DNA of 64,000 bases from Symsagittifera roscoffensis (lineage: Eukaryota; Xenacoelomorpha; Acoela; Convolutidae). Position numbers and translations under genes: made by a program. The notes under the pieces were generated by a model, which searched no databases, was not told the DNA's origin, and saw nothing but the letters and a program-made list of their open reading frames with translations. The stretch's first letter is position 1. Every line of letters starts with the position of its first letter. Below are positions 35,240 through 46,692 of this stretch, piece after piece. The stretch covers positions 97,269,705 through 97,333,704 of the forward strand of contig NC_087062.1 of the NCBI RefSeq assembly GCF_963678635.1. Direction: 5' to 3'.

Positions 35240-35570
35240 ATGAAGTCCTTTTTTTATTTTCAGATACATGTATTCGTCTGTGAAAATATTTTCAGCTCGT
35301 TTTTTTTTGTTTTTAATCAAAGATCACTTGATTCAACCCCAGTGCTCTCAGAATGCAAGTTTTGCAAAGTCTGTTGCAGAAATCGTGCAAGAAAAAAACT
35401 ATTTTATCCTTCGGCAACATGGAACAAACCTTGTCATAAAATTTCTATTATAAAAAAAAACGTATCATGGCGATTTGAAACAATTTTCTGTACTTATGCA
35501 ATTGAAACTTATGACAGAGCTTTTTTCTCACATGGTAATTGTAATATAAGCATTTTGAACGAGTACAGCG
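35240..35570 (+). repeat. family F internal fragment, diverged
   Basis: A run with CAGAATGCAAGTTTTGC, TCTGTACTTATGCAATTG and CATGGTAATTGTAATATAAGC follows the 3' half of F, but no inverted end remains. Confidence 0.35.
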
Positions 35571-35890
35571 AGCGAGCAGGCTAATTATAGTCGCAAGTTA
35601 GTAGTAATTAAGCCATGGATTTTTTAAGCTCTGAAAAATTTAGTAGTTTAGGTTTTTAAAGTTTCTTAGCGCCACTTATAAGAAACTTCAGTACAAAACT
35701 TTAAAAATTCAAAAAAATCTACAAAAAAATAAACGTTTTTATTTTTTTTTCTATATACTTGTCATTAAAAAAACTGATTCCTTTATGTCTACTTTAATTT
35801 GATTATTAAAAACGCTTAATACCTAGTCTTTCGCTTTCAGATCTTTTTCACGCCACGCATAAAAAATTTGATTTTTTTTTAACTTGCATG

Positions 35891-35971
35891 TTGATTTGCA
35901 TGTAGCAGAGAATTTTCCGACCATATTCTTGAAGAATATGGTCGGAAAATTCTCTGCTAGATGCAAATCAA
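35891..35971. repeat. near-perfect 40 bp-stem hairpin
   Basis: 35891-35930 (ttgatttgcatgtagcagag at its start) is the reverse complement of 35932-35971 with one mismatch and a single-base centre. The arm shares CAGAATTTTCCGACCAT-like sequence with the family A start, so it may be a deletion derivative of A. A small hairpin RNA is possible but unsupported. Confidence 0.9.
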
Positions 35972-37084
35972 CCGACCATTTTTCTTTTAAATTTAGTAAT
36001 TTAGCATTTTGCAATAAAAACCCAATTAATCGACTAACTTAAGCAAGTTAAGACCCTTCACCTCTACAATTCATTTAGATAATTATTCTCAGCGCAGCAC
36101 TTAAAAAACTATTCTTCTTTTACCAATCAAGAACCAAGTTAGTCTTGCCCTAAAACACGTTAGTGGGAATAGTGCTTCCTTATTGCCTAATTTTTTCCTG
36201 AAGAATTTTTTTTGGCATCACTAATTATGTCTGTTCCATAATTATTATTCGGCTTAGATGTCTAGTTGCCTAATGTAGAAAAAGCAAAAAGTATAGCGTC
36301 GAGTGAAATATAATGTATTTGTTGTCTATTTTTTCGCTATTATCCGAAACAAAACAACTTCAGTCAAAGTGCTTGACAACAATTTTTTAAATGAGTTCAG
36401 ACTGAGCTCAGTCGAGATTATTAGTTTTTAGCTTGAAACAGTTTGAGACTTTTTTCGGTAAGACTGTCTAAATCTATTCGGCTTAGGTTCAGCTCAACCA
36501 GGTGAGCTTTTTTCTCGGTCGGGACAATCGGTACAGTTCTGAGCTGTGTAGACGAAAATTGAAGCCTCAATTATGTCTGTTTTGGACGGCCATTCAGATA
36601 AGAAACCTCCACAAATTTTTGCAGGGGGATGGGCTTTGGAAATGTTGGTAAACAAAACTTAGGAGGATAGAGCGGTAAACCCATCTCATTTTCCCGTAAC
36701 AGGGATCCGTCGCCTAAAAAAACCCAATTTCTGAGAAATCAAAACGGGAAATCATTAGCAATCAATTTCTGCACCAAAAACAGGAACTCATTAGCAACCT
36801 AATTTTTTATTTATTCTTTTTTTCGTGGTAAATTATCTCTTCTCTCATTGTCATATATTGTCGGAACTTCCTCGTGGAAATAATAAAAGCTCATTACTGT
36901 GAGCTGTTTAAATTTGATTGAAACATCTTCACTTCTCTGAAGTCGCACGAACGACCAAAGTTTGCGGGTAAAGTCAAAGCCATGCTCATTTATGAAATAG
37001 TTTGAGAAGTTGCAGCCTTGACAAGGCTGACAAATTGCTGATTGTATCCATATACTCAGATGCAGTGGCAAGTTTAGGGGGTAA

Positions 37085-37400
37085 CAGGGGCGGATCTAGG
37101 GTTTTCTCGAGGAGGGGGGGGGGGGGAGCGGATCTTCTCAGCTCTCCCAAATCACTATAAAGACCCCATTTAGACCAAATTGTCTGCGCCGCAGGCAAAC
37201 TTTGGAAATAACAGGCCAAAACAAGTGTTTTTAGGCACTGTTTGGAAAACTTTGACTAAAAAAAAAAAAGCGTTTTTTTTTTGGCGCGCTCCCCACCCTG
37301 AAAATCAGTATATTTTAGCGCCAAAGGCGCTTTAAGAAAAATTTTAGTGTCACTCAGACAAAAATGGATATCTCAAAATACTACAAGGAGAGACCGCTAG
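37085..37400 (+). mobile_element. family D element
   Basis: Starts caggggcggatctagggttt, then a long G run, CTCTCCCAAATCACTA, GCGCCGCAGGCAAACTTTG and CTTTAAGAAAAATTTTAG. Confidence 0.6.
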
Positions 37401-37690
37401 CGGGGGGTAACATCAACTTTTTCGAGCTTTTTTTAGGTCGACCAAATTGATTTTCCAAGCTCTCCGAAAGCACTAAAACGACTCTGTTTTAGCCAATTTT
37501 TTTGAGCCGCAGACGAATTTTTGAAAAAAAAACTGGCCAAAAAAGCCTTTTTTAGTCATTTTTTGGGCAGTTTTGACCAAAAAATCGCGTTTTTTCGACG
37601 CGATGTCCTCTGTCGAAATTATTATTCATTGGTGCTGAAGGCCCTTTTGTAAATAAACTTTAGGGTCAGCCAGCGAATATAGAGCTCTTT
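37400..37690 (+). repeat. family D repeat, second unit in tandem
   Basis: Repeats the D order again: TTTTTTTAGGTCGACCAAAT, CTCTCCGAAAGCACTAAAAC, GAGCCGCAGACGAATTTTTG and TTAGGGTCAGCCAGCGAA, following directly from 37085-37400. Confidence 0.55.
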
Positions 37691-37849
37691 ACCTTTGCGA
37701 TAAGCAAGGGTATTGCAATCGGGTATTAGACTTTTTTCCCGTAAATAAATCTCTAGTGTTTCCTGACTCATCTCTAGTGTACTTCTGGACTCATCTCTAG
37801 TAGTACCTCCTGAGCATTCCCAGCCCTCTTCAAATTCTTAGCCTTTCCG

Positions 37850-37920
37850 GCCCACTTAGCCTGGATGTAACCAATTGGGCTGTTACGGCAAAGGTCCTGG
37901 ATTCGAATCTGACCGGTTTT
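37850..37920 (+). other. possible tRNA-like remnant
   Basis: attcgaatc (37901-37909) resembles a tRNA B box and CCAATTGGGCTGTTACGG lies where a D arm would be, followed by a T run that could terminate RNA polymerase III. No good T stem or acceptor stem pairs, so it is at most a degraded tRNA or SINE head. Confidence 0.25.
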
Positions 37921-38269
37921 TTTTTTCAAAAGGGAAATATACCGTTAAAAAATTGTCGCTTATTATTTGTCTGCTGAGGTTTTTCGACCTAGTTGCCTCA
38001 TCCTAAAATTGCTTTTTCTTGCTATGCGCAATTTATATTGTAGCTGCTCTTTGTGTTTTTATTTACATCTGCTGTTTGTAATTTCTTGACTTGTATATTT
38101 TCTTTTTTTTCTGTACAAATGATTTCGGCTGATATTTTATTGTGTAGAGATATTTTATAAGTTGAATAGTTTCAGTGGTACATAGTTTTTATGCTCACCT
38201 CTGGTTCGCACATTTTGCTAAAACTCTAATAGAAATTATAGTTCAAGTTTTTCATGGCGACAGTTTTTT

Positions 38270-38640
38270 TCGGCCTTTTTTATTATTAACCTTTTTTAGG
38301 CTTAAGTGGTTTCGGCCTTTTATCATATTCGCTTAATGGTCTCATATTGCATCGTGTCGACCAGCGAAAAAAACTAATGCGTGCGTGTGTGTTTTGTGTT
38401 TGTGCGTTGAATTTATTTTCGTCTTTTTTAATTTTCCTTCTTTTTTGTCTTAATTGATTTCGGCTTTTATTATATCGGCTTAGTGGCCTCATGTTGGTTC
38501 ATTTGACAAACAATGAAATTTCTTTTGCATGTGTGTGTTGAGGGCGAGGGCTACTTGCTAACTTTTTATAAGTCTTAAGTCTCGTTGACTTTTTGTCTTG
38601 AAAGGTTTCTGCCAAGATAATTTCGGCTTTTTTTACCGTT
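38270..38640 (+). repeat. degenerate repeat, three units of roughly 150 bp
   Basis: TTTCGGCTTTTATtATATCGGCTTAGTGGCCTCAT-like blocks recur at about 38270, 38310 and 38457, each followed by TGCGTGTGTG-type sequence; a further TTTCGGCTTTTTT lies at 38621. Confidence 0.4.
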
Positions 38641-38699
38641 TGGTAATTTTTCTTCCGATGCTAATTCACATTCTATTGCCATGTATAGTTGTTGTATCA

Positions 38700-38830
38700 C
38701 AAGTGGTGCGAAGCTCAGCTTCGCCCCTGTGTGAAATAGTACCAAAGGGGGGACTCTTTGGGTAGTCAGGGGGCCGAATCTAAATCCGTACTGAGTCAGC
38801 CTATTTTTTTGAAAACCCGACCCCATCGAA
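38700..38830 (+). repeat. family D 3' end fragment
   Basis: Contains TACCAAAGGGGGGACTCTTTG and GGTAGTCAGGGGGCCGAAT, matching the block near 9508-9545 in the D element at 9256. Confidence 0.5.
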
Positions 38831-39360
38831 TTTATCCTAGATCTTCCTTGGGCAGGCGTATTACATTTTGAAAAATTAATTTTTTAAACAAAAGTTTATT
38901 TGCATTCGACTGAGGGTTGGATGTTTGTTTTCAAGTTAAAATGGAATTTTCGTTAAAAGATTTTTTTTTCGTCGGAGATGTAATGAAAACTAAGTGCCAT
39001 ATTACGACGAAAAGACCGAGCCACAAGAATTTGGAGACTTCAAATGATGTTTTGACGTAAGGATTGTATTATTAATTAAAATTGTCAGCAATCTATATTT
39101 AATAGAAAAGTACTGGTCATATTATGTCATAGTACTGAAAAATGGAAATGACATTTTATTTATATATTTTGAGAACATTTAATATTTATTTAATACATCT
39201 ATTATATATATATGGAGAAATTTTCAAATACCGAATAGCTATTTTATCAGCCTAAAATATCAATCATAATTTGGTATCGTCAATTGATTTTTTTGACTAA
39301 TTAGATCAATTTATTTTGCACCTCGAAGTAAATTTCTGAAGCACCACTAAATCGTTGAGT

Positions 39361-39380
39361 GGGGGGGGGGGGGGGGGGGG
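39361..39380 (+). repeat. poly-G tract
   Basis: A run of about 20 G directly after GAGT; it also makes an apparent poly-Gly start in a short frame, which is an artefact. Confidence 0.95.
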
Positions 39381-40358
39381 GTAATTGTAATTGTACTGTT
39401 GATCCCACATTGGAAAGAAGTGCACAGGTGCATATGAAGTTACTGTTTTCTGGTTTCTTTCATCTAGATTTATATGGGACAAGGCTGTGTCTGCTCATGA
39501 CAATATTGAATTACTTACTGGTAACAAGCAAACAATCTTTGGAATAAGAAAAAATAAAAATAAAAGTTCATGAAAAAAATACGGAATTTGTAATAAACCT
39601 ACGAACATGTTCACCTTTAAAGGCCACAGAAAAAATTTTGCACGGCTCGGAACAATTTAAGATAAATGTATGTAGGTTTTAACCAGGAATAATAAAAAAT
39701 TCTTTAAAAACTGATTTTAAAGATTTTATTATTAAAAAAAAAATTTTGCGTCAGATGACATTCAAAAGTTTTGATTCGAAAAAAATAGTTTGGCACAGAT
39801 TTCAGGCCACAACAGACTTGGTTTCAAAAATTTAATTGACCGATTTCGTTCTAAAAAAGTAACGAAATCTAGTTGCAGTTAAAACTGCCAATTAGGCTTA
39901 TTTGGGATAATTAACAATATACTTCGCGCTACCCGCACTGAATCAATTCTTTCGAAATGATCTGAAATTGCAATTTGTTTTCGGGTCTGAAATTGGTTCT
40001 GAAATGGTGAAGTAACGCTCTCAACGCTTGATGGTTGATTTCAAATCTAAGTTTAAAATCTGAAAACTGTTTTTCTACGGTCATTTCAGATCTGAAAACA
40101 TCAATGATCTAGCAGATACTTAGCAAATATTTAACCAGAAACATGTTTTCTATACAAAAGATCAGCAAAATGCACTGGTGCATGGAAATAAAATGTTGTG
40201 TAATTACGAAAAAAATCTTTGTGTAATGATTCCGAAATTTTCTTCTACCGCTAATTAATTTAATTAAAAGTGAGCAACATTATTATGTTTTTAACGTTAT
40301 GCGTTTATCCCGGATAATGACAATTTAGCAAACTTGGCGATAATTTTGCTTCAATTTA

Positions 40359-40919
40359 TTGTTCCGACTTTCGATACGAAAGTAATTGTTCCGACTTTCG
40401 ATACGAAAGTAACGGAATATTTGTGCTCGGGGTGGGTTTTTTTTTCTTCAGACAAATTTCGACTTTTTAACTAGCCATTTTTGACGGAATTTTTTTATAT
40501 CATTCAAAAGCTATTGTTGTCCTGAGCTTAAATTTGAAAAGATATTTCACCTGTGACCATTTTTCGCAAAGTTATGGGGGTTTAAAGATTGTCATTTTGT
40601 CCAATTTGGAACAATTAACGCGCGATATATTTCGCGCTATTAACGCGTAAGCAGAGATTTAATCCGCCTTAGAAATCGTTCCAAATTGGTTGAAGAAAGC
40701 TTATATGCCATAATTGATATAATAATAGGAGCAAAATCTATCTTTTTGTAGTTTAAATGGCGTGTGGGGTGATGATTTTCATAAAAATTTTCAAATTTTA
40801 GAAAAAAAAAATTCATTTTATTTTATTATATTTAATTGTTTTTTGTTATTACTGCTCATGAAACCTCAAAAGGCAGTCGGAACATCCAGGGATTCGCCCT
40901 GATACGAGTAGTCTTGTTT
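40359..40919 (+). mobile_element. family B element with duplicated 5' end
   Basis: Full B order. The first 27 bases, ttgttccgactttcgatacg and on to GAAAGTAA, occur twice in a row before the element continues with CGGAATATTTGTGCTC. Confidence 0.85.
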
Positions 40920-41296
40920 TCATTGTGACTGAGTTTGCAAGCGAGGAAAAGACAAAAAAGGAAGTTCAACCTGCTGGGAGGAGCACCCACTTTTTTTGAA
41001 AGAAGCGGGGAATTACCGGGATGACAAAAACTTTCTGTCTGTTTTTTTGTTGATTTCACCAAAAGCTCGGCGTAAGTTCATCAGACTCAAATCCCGGTTG
41101 CAAACAAAATGTTGTATATTCATTTTTTTTCGTTCCCGTATATCGTAGGAAAAAACATTTTGATAACTTTCATTTTCCATAATTAGAAGGTCTCTGGTTT
41201 AATGAATCTGTCATGCCTTACGAAACTGAGCGGGCACTCGCTAAATTTCCGGCTGAGAAAAAAACTTTCTCAGTTTTATATAGAAACATCGCGTAA

Positions 41297-41834
41297 TTGT
41301 TCCGACTATCGATACGAAAGTGACGGAATATTTGTGCTCGGGGTGGGTTTTTTTTTCTTCAGACAAATTTCGACTTTTTAACTAGCCATTTTTGACGGAA
41401 TTTTTTTTATATCATTCAAAAGGTATTGTTATCCTGAACTTAATTTTGAAAAGATATTTCCCCTGTGATCATTTTTCGTAAAATTATGGGGGTTTAAAGA
41501 TTGCCATTTTGGCTAAATTGGGACAATTAACGCCCGATATATTTCGCGCTATTAACGCGTAAGCGGAGATTTAATCAGTTTTGAAATCGTTCCAAATTGG
41601 TTAGAAAGAAGCTTATTTGCCATAATTGTTTTGTTACAATGAGCGAAATCTATTCTTTTAATTTTAATATGGCGTGTGGGGGGATGATTTCATAAAAAAA
41701 AATTTCAAATTTTAGAAAAAATATTTTTTCATTTTTTTCTTATATTTAATTTTTTTTATGTTACTACTGCTCGATAAACCTGAAAAGGCAGTCGGAACAT
41801 TCAGGGCTTTGCCCTGATACGAGCAGTCTTGTTT
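41297..41834 (+). mobile_element. family B element
   Basis: Near-complete, from ttgttccgactatcgatacg to gagcagtcttgttt; 3' hairpin cagggctttgccctg keeps its stem. Confidence 0.85.
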
Positions 41835-42034
41835 CTTTTGAAATTTCTAAAAAAAAAAGATAAAGACACGCGGTCTTCTCTATAGTCACTCACTCGCTGG
41901 ATGTTCGTATAGTGTTGCTTATTATTATCTTGTAATTTTCTCTTCGTTCCACTTTTATCCATTTCAACATGTAAATGGCTTTGTATCCTTTTTTTCTTTC
42001 TCTTCTCTTCTTTTCATTGCTATTAACTGTCTCT

Positions 42035-42110
42035 ATACCAACAAATGGTAGTGCATTGGTACTGCTAGTGATCGAAACACTAGTTGAGTCAGTTCGAGTC
42101 CCAGATAAAC
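42035..42110 (+). other. tRNA-like sequence with A and B boxes
   Basis: tagtgcattgg (42049-42059) fits the A-box consensus and gttcgagtc (42092-42100) fits the B box, 32 bp apart as in tRNAs. The T stem does not pair and no acceptor stem is seen. It may be a SINE head or tRNA relic. Confidence 0.4.
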
Positions 42111-44911
42111 AATTTCGAGTTTTTTCACTTTTTACTTTGATCGATTTGAAAAACTTAAAACTTAAAAGCTAACTGATTAATTAGAAGGGTGTGGAATGTC
42201 TTTTTAATGAATGAAAATATATTGGCATTTTAGGCTGGTTCGCAGTCCCACAGGGGCTGAAGCAGATCAACCGTACCAAAAATTGAAATTGTTTTGATTA
42301 TCCTTTTCCTCATCCTTCTTATGGTAAGGAATTGATTGATTTTTTTTCATATGGCGGATTGTGTAAAAGGTAACGAGATTCACAGTTGAGTTGAAGGCCG
42401 GAGTTTTTTCCTGAATCAATTTCTCATGGCTTGAAAATCCAAGGTTCAAATAATAATAAAAAACATGGTCTAGCAAAGCGTGCAAACAGCAAAAAGGCAA
42501 AACCTTGATGCAGCCTCGCGTTCTGACTAGTTAAAATTCAGTGATTGAAACGTTTAAAATTCTTTTACAGAGAAACCACTTAAAATAAAATAGCTAGGTC
42601 CGGCTTCAAATTTTTAAACCATTTAATTGAGACGATCTTCGCCGTTATTGCGATAACTGATTTATCCTGGCAGTCTCTTGAAGTAAATTAATGCAATTAA
42701 ATTAGCATAATTATGCTGGACCGAGGACATTTTGTCACATTCCTTTTCAACGATTTTGCTACAAATTTATCGGCTATCAGCCGTAGACCAATTTCATATC
42801 ATCTCCCCTCCAACTAACCCTATCACCAAAAACCCCAACCCAACCCCCCCTCTCCAATAAACCGGATAGAGATCTTTTCGAACTTGTCAATAAGACTAAA
42901 CTACAGCAGCAACTTACACGCAGCTCTAGCGAATTTAGTACTAATCAATTTTAGTTGAGGCGAGATAAAGAACTTGGTCTACTGGTCTACTTAGGAAAGA
43001 GGCATGGGGCTATATTGAATCGATGATCTGATTTCTCTTCCATGGCGTCAAGGAGTTTCTTTAAATGGAGTAACGCAATTAATGCTGACATTTTAATTTC
43101 AATTATATGTCGTATTAATTAACGTTTCCAAACCGATATTTGTGGCAAGTTTTCTGAAATCGTATATGGGAACTTCCAGTGATAATATTACAATTTGTGT
43201 AAGAATTATTTAGATTTTTAACGGGTTTAATGCGGTCTACATGTAATTCACTTCGGCAATGTCCGATAATTTAATCAAATGAAGCGAGGCATGAGCAGTT
43301 TTATCACCTACCGCTTTTTTGCAAACTGATTTGCATTTGAAGTGAAATAGAGCCAGCCCCTTGGAGCCATTAATCAATCAGCACTTAGAAAATTGCTTTT
43401 TAAATACCTCTCAGCCTCTTCTTCCTTTTTCTCAGCTAGAATTTAATAAATAGGAGAAGATGGTCAAATTATCATCTGGTATCAGAAAAGCATGCCAGAC
43501 AAAAAAATGTTAGGCTTCAAATGACTTTTGTTAGTCATTAAAAAAATTTTCACAAATTTTAAAAATCTCGCGAAAACAGAAAAAAATGCTTTTTTCACTT
43601 AAAAACATCTCACACTCCAAAAAAGATACGAAGTGAAATTTTATGCAAAAATGACGTACAAATTCTGAGCCGGATTGAATCGCCGCTTTTGCATTTTATA
43701 TCGAAATCTTTCGCGCGTTTTTTGTCCAAAGTCCGCCAAATTTCCAAACTTCATTAAAACTGATCCGCGTTCATTTATCTCGATCACAAACAGTTCAATT
43801 ATTTTCAAATTCAGATGAATGAGACAGTTCAAAAAATTGACCTTCCTAAAATGTGCACGAAAAAAAAAACGGTTCAAATGAAACATCAAAACGTTTCAGC
43901 GTCAATTTTTTTTAATGGCGTATAATTAACTCCTTTGATTAACCACAAAGAACGAATCGATTTAAAAAAACTTCAAATAAATTAACATTATAGTCTCTTA
44001 TGCATTGGAAAAGTTTTCTAAATTTTGAAAAAAAAAAAGGCTGATTAAAAATCAACATGGCGAAAACTCACGCACGATCTAAAACTCAATCACTTTACAT
44101 GAAAAGAAACCGGAAAATGAGATTGTAACAAGCGATCAAAAAGGATATCAATCGAAGGATTGTCCACCTTTATCACTTACTGGCCTGACCACACAGTTGC
44201 GCTGGAAAATCTCATCATGTTTTAAGCGGGGGAGTGTACAACCGTCTATCAGATATATTGGTTCCCTGGTTGAAATGTAAATTGAAAATAAAGCTTTTGT
44301 AAAACTAAACGCGATTAAATGCGATCCAACTAGAAACCATAAGCGAGTTTTTCCTTCCTACTTCTGCGGTTAGTTGGTACATTAAAACAATAAACGGTGA
44401 TTAATCCTCATTAGAAAACAAATTTACAAACTGCTGCACAACAAAATTCAAAAGACTCATGAAAAGATTTTGGCAGCTTGTAAAAACTAATTGATTTTCA
44501 AGTAGCTATTTGCAACACCTTTAAAAAACGTTATCTGATTTTCAATTGCAGTTTTTTTTTAATTAGACCAGGTAATATGGCACACTGTGCAAAGACTTAA
44601 TTTTTCCCAAAAATCTTTTGGAATAGGCTTTTTTTTCTTGAGGGCAACAAAAGGTTGGTTTGAAACTGGTGAAAATGCAGAAAAAAGATAAATCTAGGCC
44701 AATTTTAATGTACGCATGTGCTAAAACTTCCAAACGACCCATTCTTTTGATCTTTGATGCTTTCTTCCAAAGTGTAATTATAATCAATTGTAATGTCAAC
44801 AATTAAGATTACATAAATCGATTAAAATCGATTATTATCCGTGGAACCTCAATCTGTCGAAATATTCCGTCACAATGCGGCAAAATTCGAAATAATAACT
44901 GAAGCAACTTA

Positions 44912-45456
44912 TTGTTCCGACTTTCGATACGAAAGTAACGGAATATTTGTGCTCGGGGTGGGTTTTTTTCTTCAGACAAATTTCGACTTTTTTAACTAGC
45001 CATTTTTTACGGATTTTTCTTATATCATTCAAAAGGTATTGTTGTCCTGAGCTCAAATTTGAAATAATGTTTCACCTGTGATCATTTTTCGTAAAGTTAT
45101 GAGGGTTTAAAGGTTGCCATTTTGGCCATTTGACCAATTTGGGACAATTAAAGCGCGATATAATTCGAGCTATTAAGGCGTAAGCGGAGATTTAATCCGT
45201 CTTAGAAATCGTTCCAAATTGGTTGAACGAAGCTTATTTGCCATAATTGATTTGTTACAAGGAACGAAATCTATCCTTTTGTACTTTATATGGCGTGTGG
45301 GGGATGGTTTTTATTTAAAAAAATTTCAAATTTTAGACAAAAAATTTTCATTTTATTTTGTTTCATTTAATTTTTTCATGTTATTACTGTTCCATAAACC
45401 TTAAAAGACAGTCGGAACAACATTCAGGGCTTCGCCCTGATACGAGCAGTCTTGTT
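44912..45456 (+). mobile_element. family B element
   Basis: Near-complete, from attgttccgactttcgatac to cagggcttcgccctg and GAGCAGTCTTGTT. It lacks a few bases in the T run and has ACA inserted before ATTCAGGG. Confidence 0.85.
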
Positions 45457-46588
45457 ATTTTTGTTACTTCTTTGTTTAATTCTAATAAGGTTAAAGTTGA
45501 CTGGTCTAAAATTTATAGTTTTTTTTGCAAAGAACCTTTTCATACACATTTTACCGTCAAATTTTTAATCTCACGAAAAGGAAGGATCAAAGAGGAAACG
45601 CTTTTTTTCCACCTTAGCTCGACTTAACTCTTCTGTCAATTCCCACAATAATTGTGTTCCAACTGACAATTTCAAAATTTGCAATTTTATGCGAGCCAAT
45701 TCGCAGAAACTGAAAAAATAATTTCAACTATTTTTATACTTTTCCCTGCCTGAAAAAAGTTGTTAGAAAAGCATTTGCTATGTGGAAATCATATTTTAAC
45801 CCTTGCAAATCTGGGGGAGAATTCTAAGCTTATTTTGGTGTAAAAAAAATCGTGCCGCTTATCACAATTATTGGGGAAAGAAGATGATGTTTGTCTTGAG
45901 GTGTCTTCATAATGGGCAGACTTTTAAATTTGAGTCCACTTCTAATCTATAACCAGCACTGATGTATCAAATTTCCAATTTAGAAACACTTGTCCAGTAG
46001 GAAAAGGGCAATAATAAGAGCTTTTCAGGTTAATATTAGGGCTCTTATATGGAGACTTATCATAGTAATTTCATGTACTTTGAAATAATTTTTCTGGCCG
46101 GGTTAGTTATTGACTAAAGCCACTCAAGCCACTTACCTTTTAAAACCCCTCGTTACATCATAGAATTGATGCTTATAAGAGCTGAGGTGGGATCCTTTAA
46201 GATCTCAGTGTCGAGCTAAAAGGATCTGAATATTTCTTTTTTCTTAGATTAATTTACGGCGTGGAGTGTGCCGTAAATTAGTTTACGGCGTGATGTATGC
46301 GTCACTGCCAATCTAGTTTTAAAACTTTAAAAACATACTTCAAACCAATTTTTTAAAGAATACTTTTAACTAGTTCTTAGAGCTAAAATTCAAGACCACT
46401 CGTCTACCCAAGAAAAACTTGTAAAAGTCAGAAGTTTTCATCTATTCTGGTTTCAATGCTGGGCTATGATTCTTCAATAAAGCTAACAAACCGGAAGGCC
46501 GTTCTTGCGAAAATCTAATGATTCAAACCTGAAACCCTTAAATCCCCGTAGCCAGGTAAAATTTATCCAAAATTTTGTTTTTGATTAG

Positions 46589-46692
46589 AATTGAGTACCT
46601 GCGACGTCTACTGGGCAGACAGCCGAAAGACATCTGTGGGGAAACTGGGACTCGGAGAAACACAGTGATATCATTGAACAAGAGCAGCAGAG
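46589..46692 (+). CDS. opsin exon e: helix 8 and proximal cytoplasmic tail
   Basis: Acceptor tttttgattag and donor gtaaaag. The first base completes the Arg codon left by exon d (phase 2) and the exon leaves in phase 1. Translation gives IEYLRRLLGRQPKDICGE, a basic amphipathic helix 8 right after HSSYR, with a Cys that could be palmitoylated. A Ser/Thr-rich stretch follows (TRRNTVISLNKSSR) that could hold receptor-kinase sites. It lies 19.5 kb after exon d, but exact phase matching on both sides, GC-rich composition in AT-rich surroundings and the helix 8 pattern support it. Overlapping open frames on the other strand are shadows. Transcript evidence would settle it. Confidence 0.8.

Larger units (their letters stand above)
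27088..46588 (+). other. opsin intron between exons d and e (19.5 kb)
   Basis: Phase 2 intron, donor gtatgg, acceptor ttttgattag. It holds five near-complete B copies, an LTR element, an F element, D copies, tRNA-like sequences and a near-perfect hairpin, listed separately. No other gene is supported. Unassigned AT-rich stretches: 27100-27810, 28905-30330, 33420-35890, 35975-37080, 38830-40355 apart from a poly-G run, 42180-44900 and 45460-46588. Confidence 0.75.

Noticed and set aside
37850-37920. Functional tRNA gene
   Set aside because: Only a B-box-like motif and a T run; the T and acceptor stems do not pair. Kept only as a low-confidence remnant.
42226-42290. Possible exon after a ttttag acceptor (WFAVPQGLKQINRTK)
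   Set aside because: Short, no in-phase donor, and it does not fit the phase needed between opsin exons d and e.
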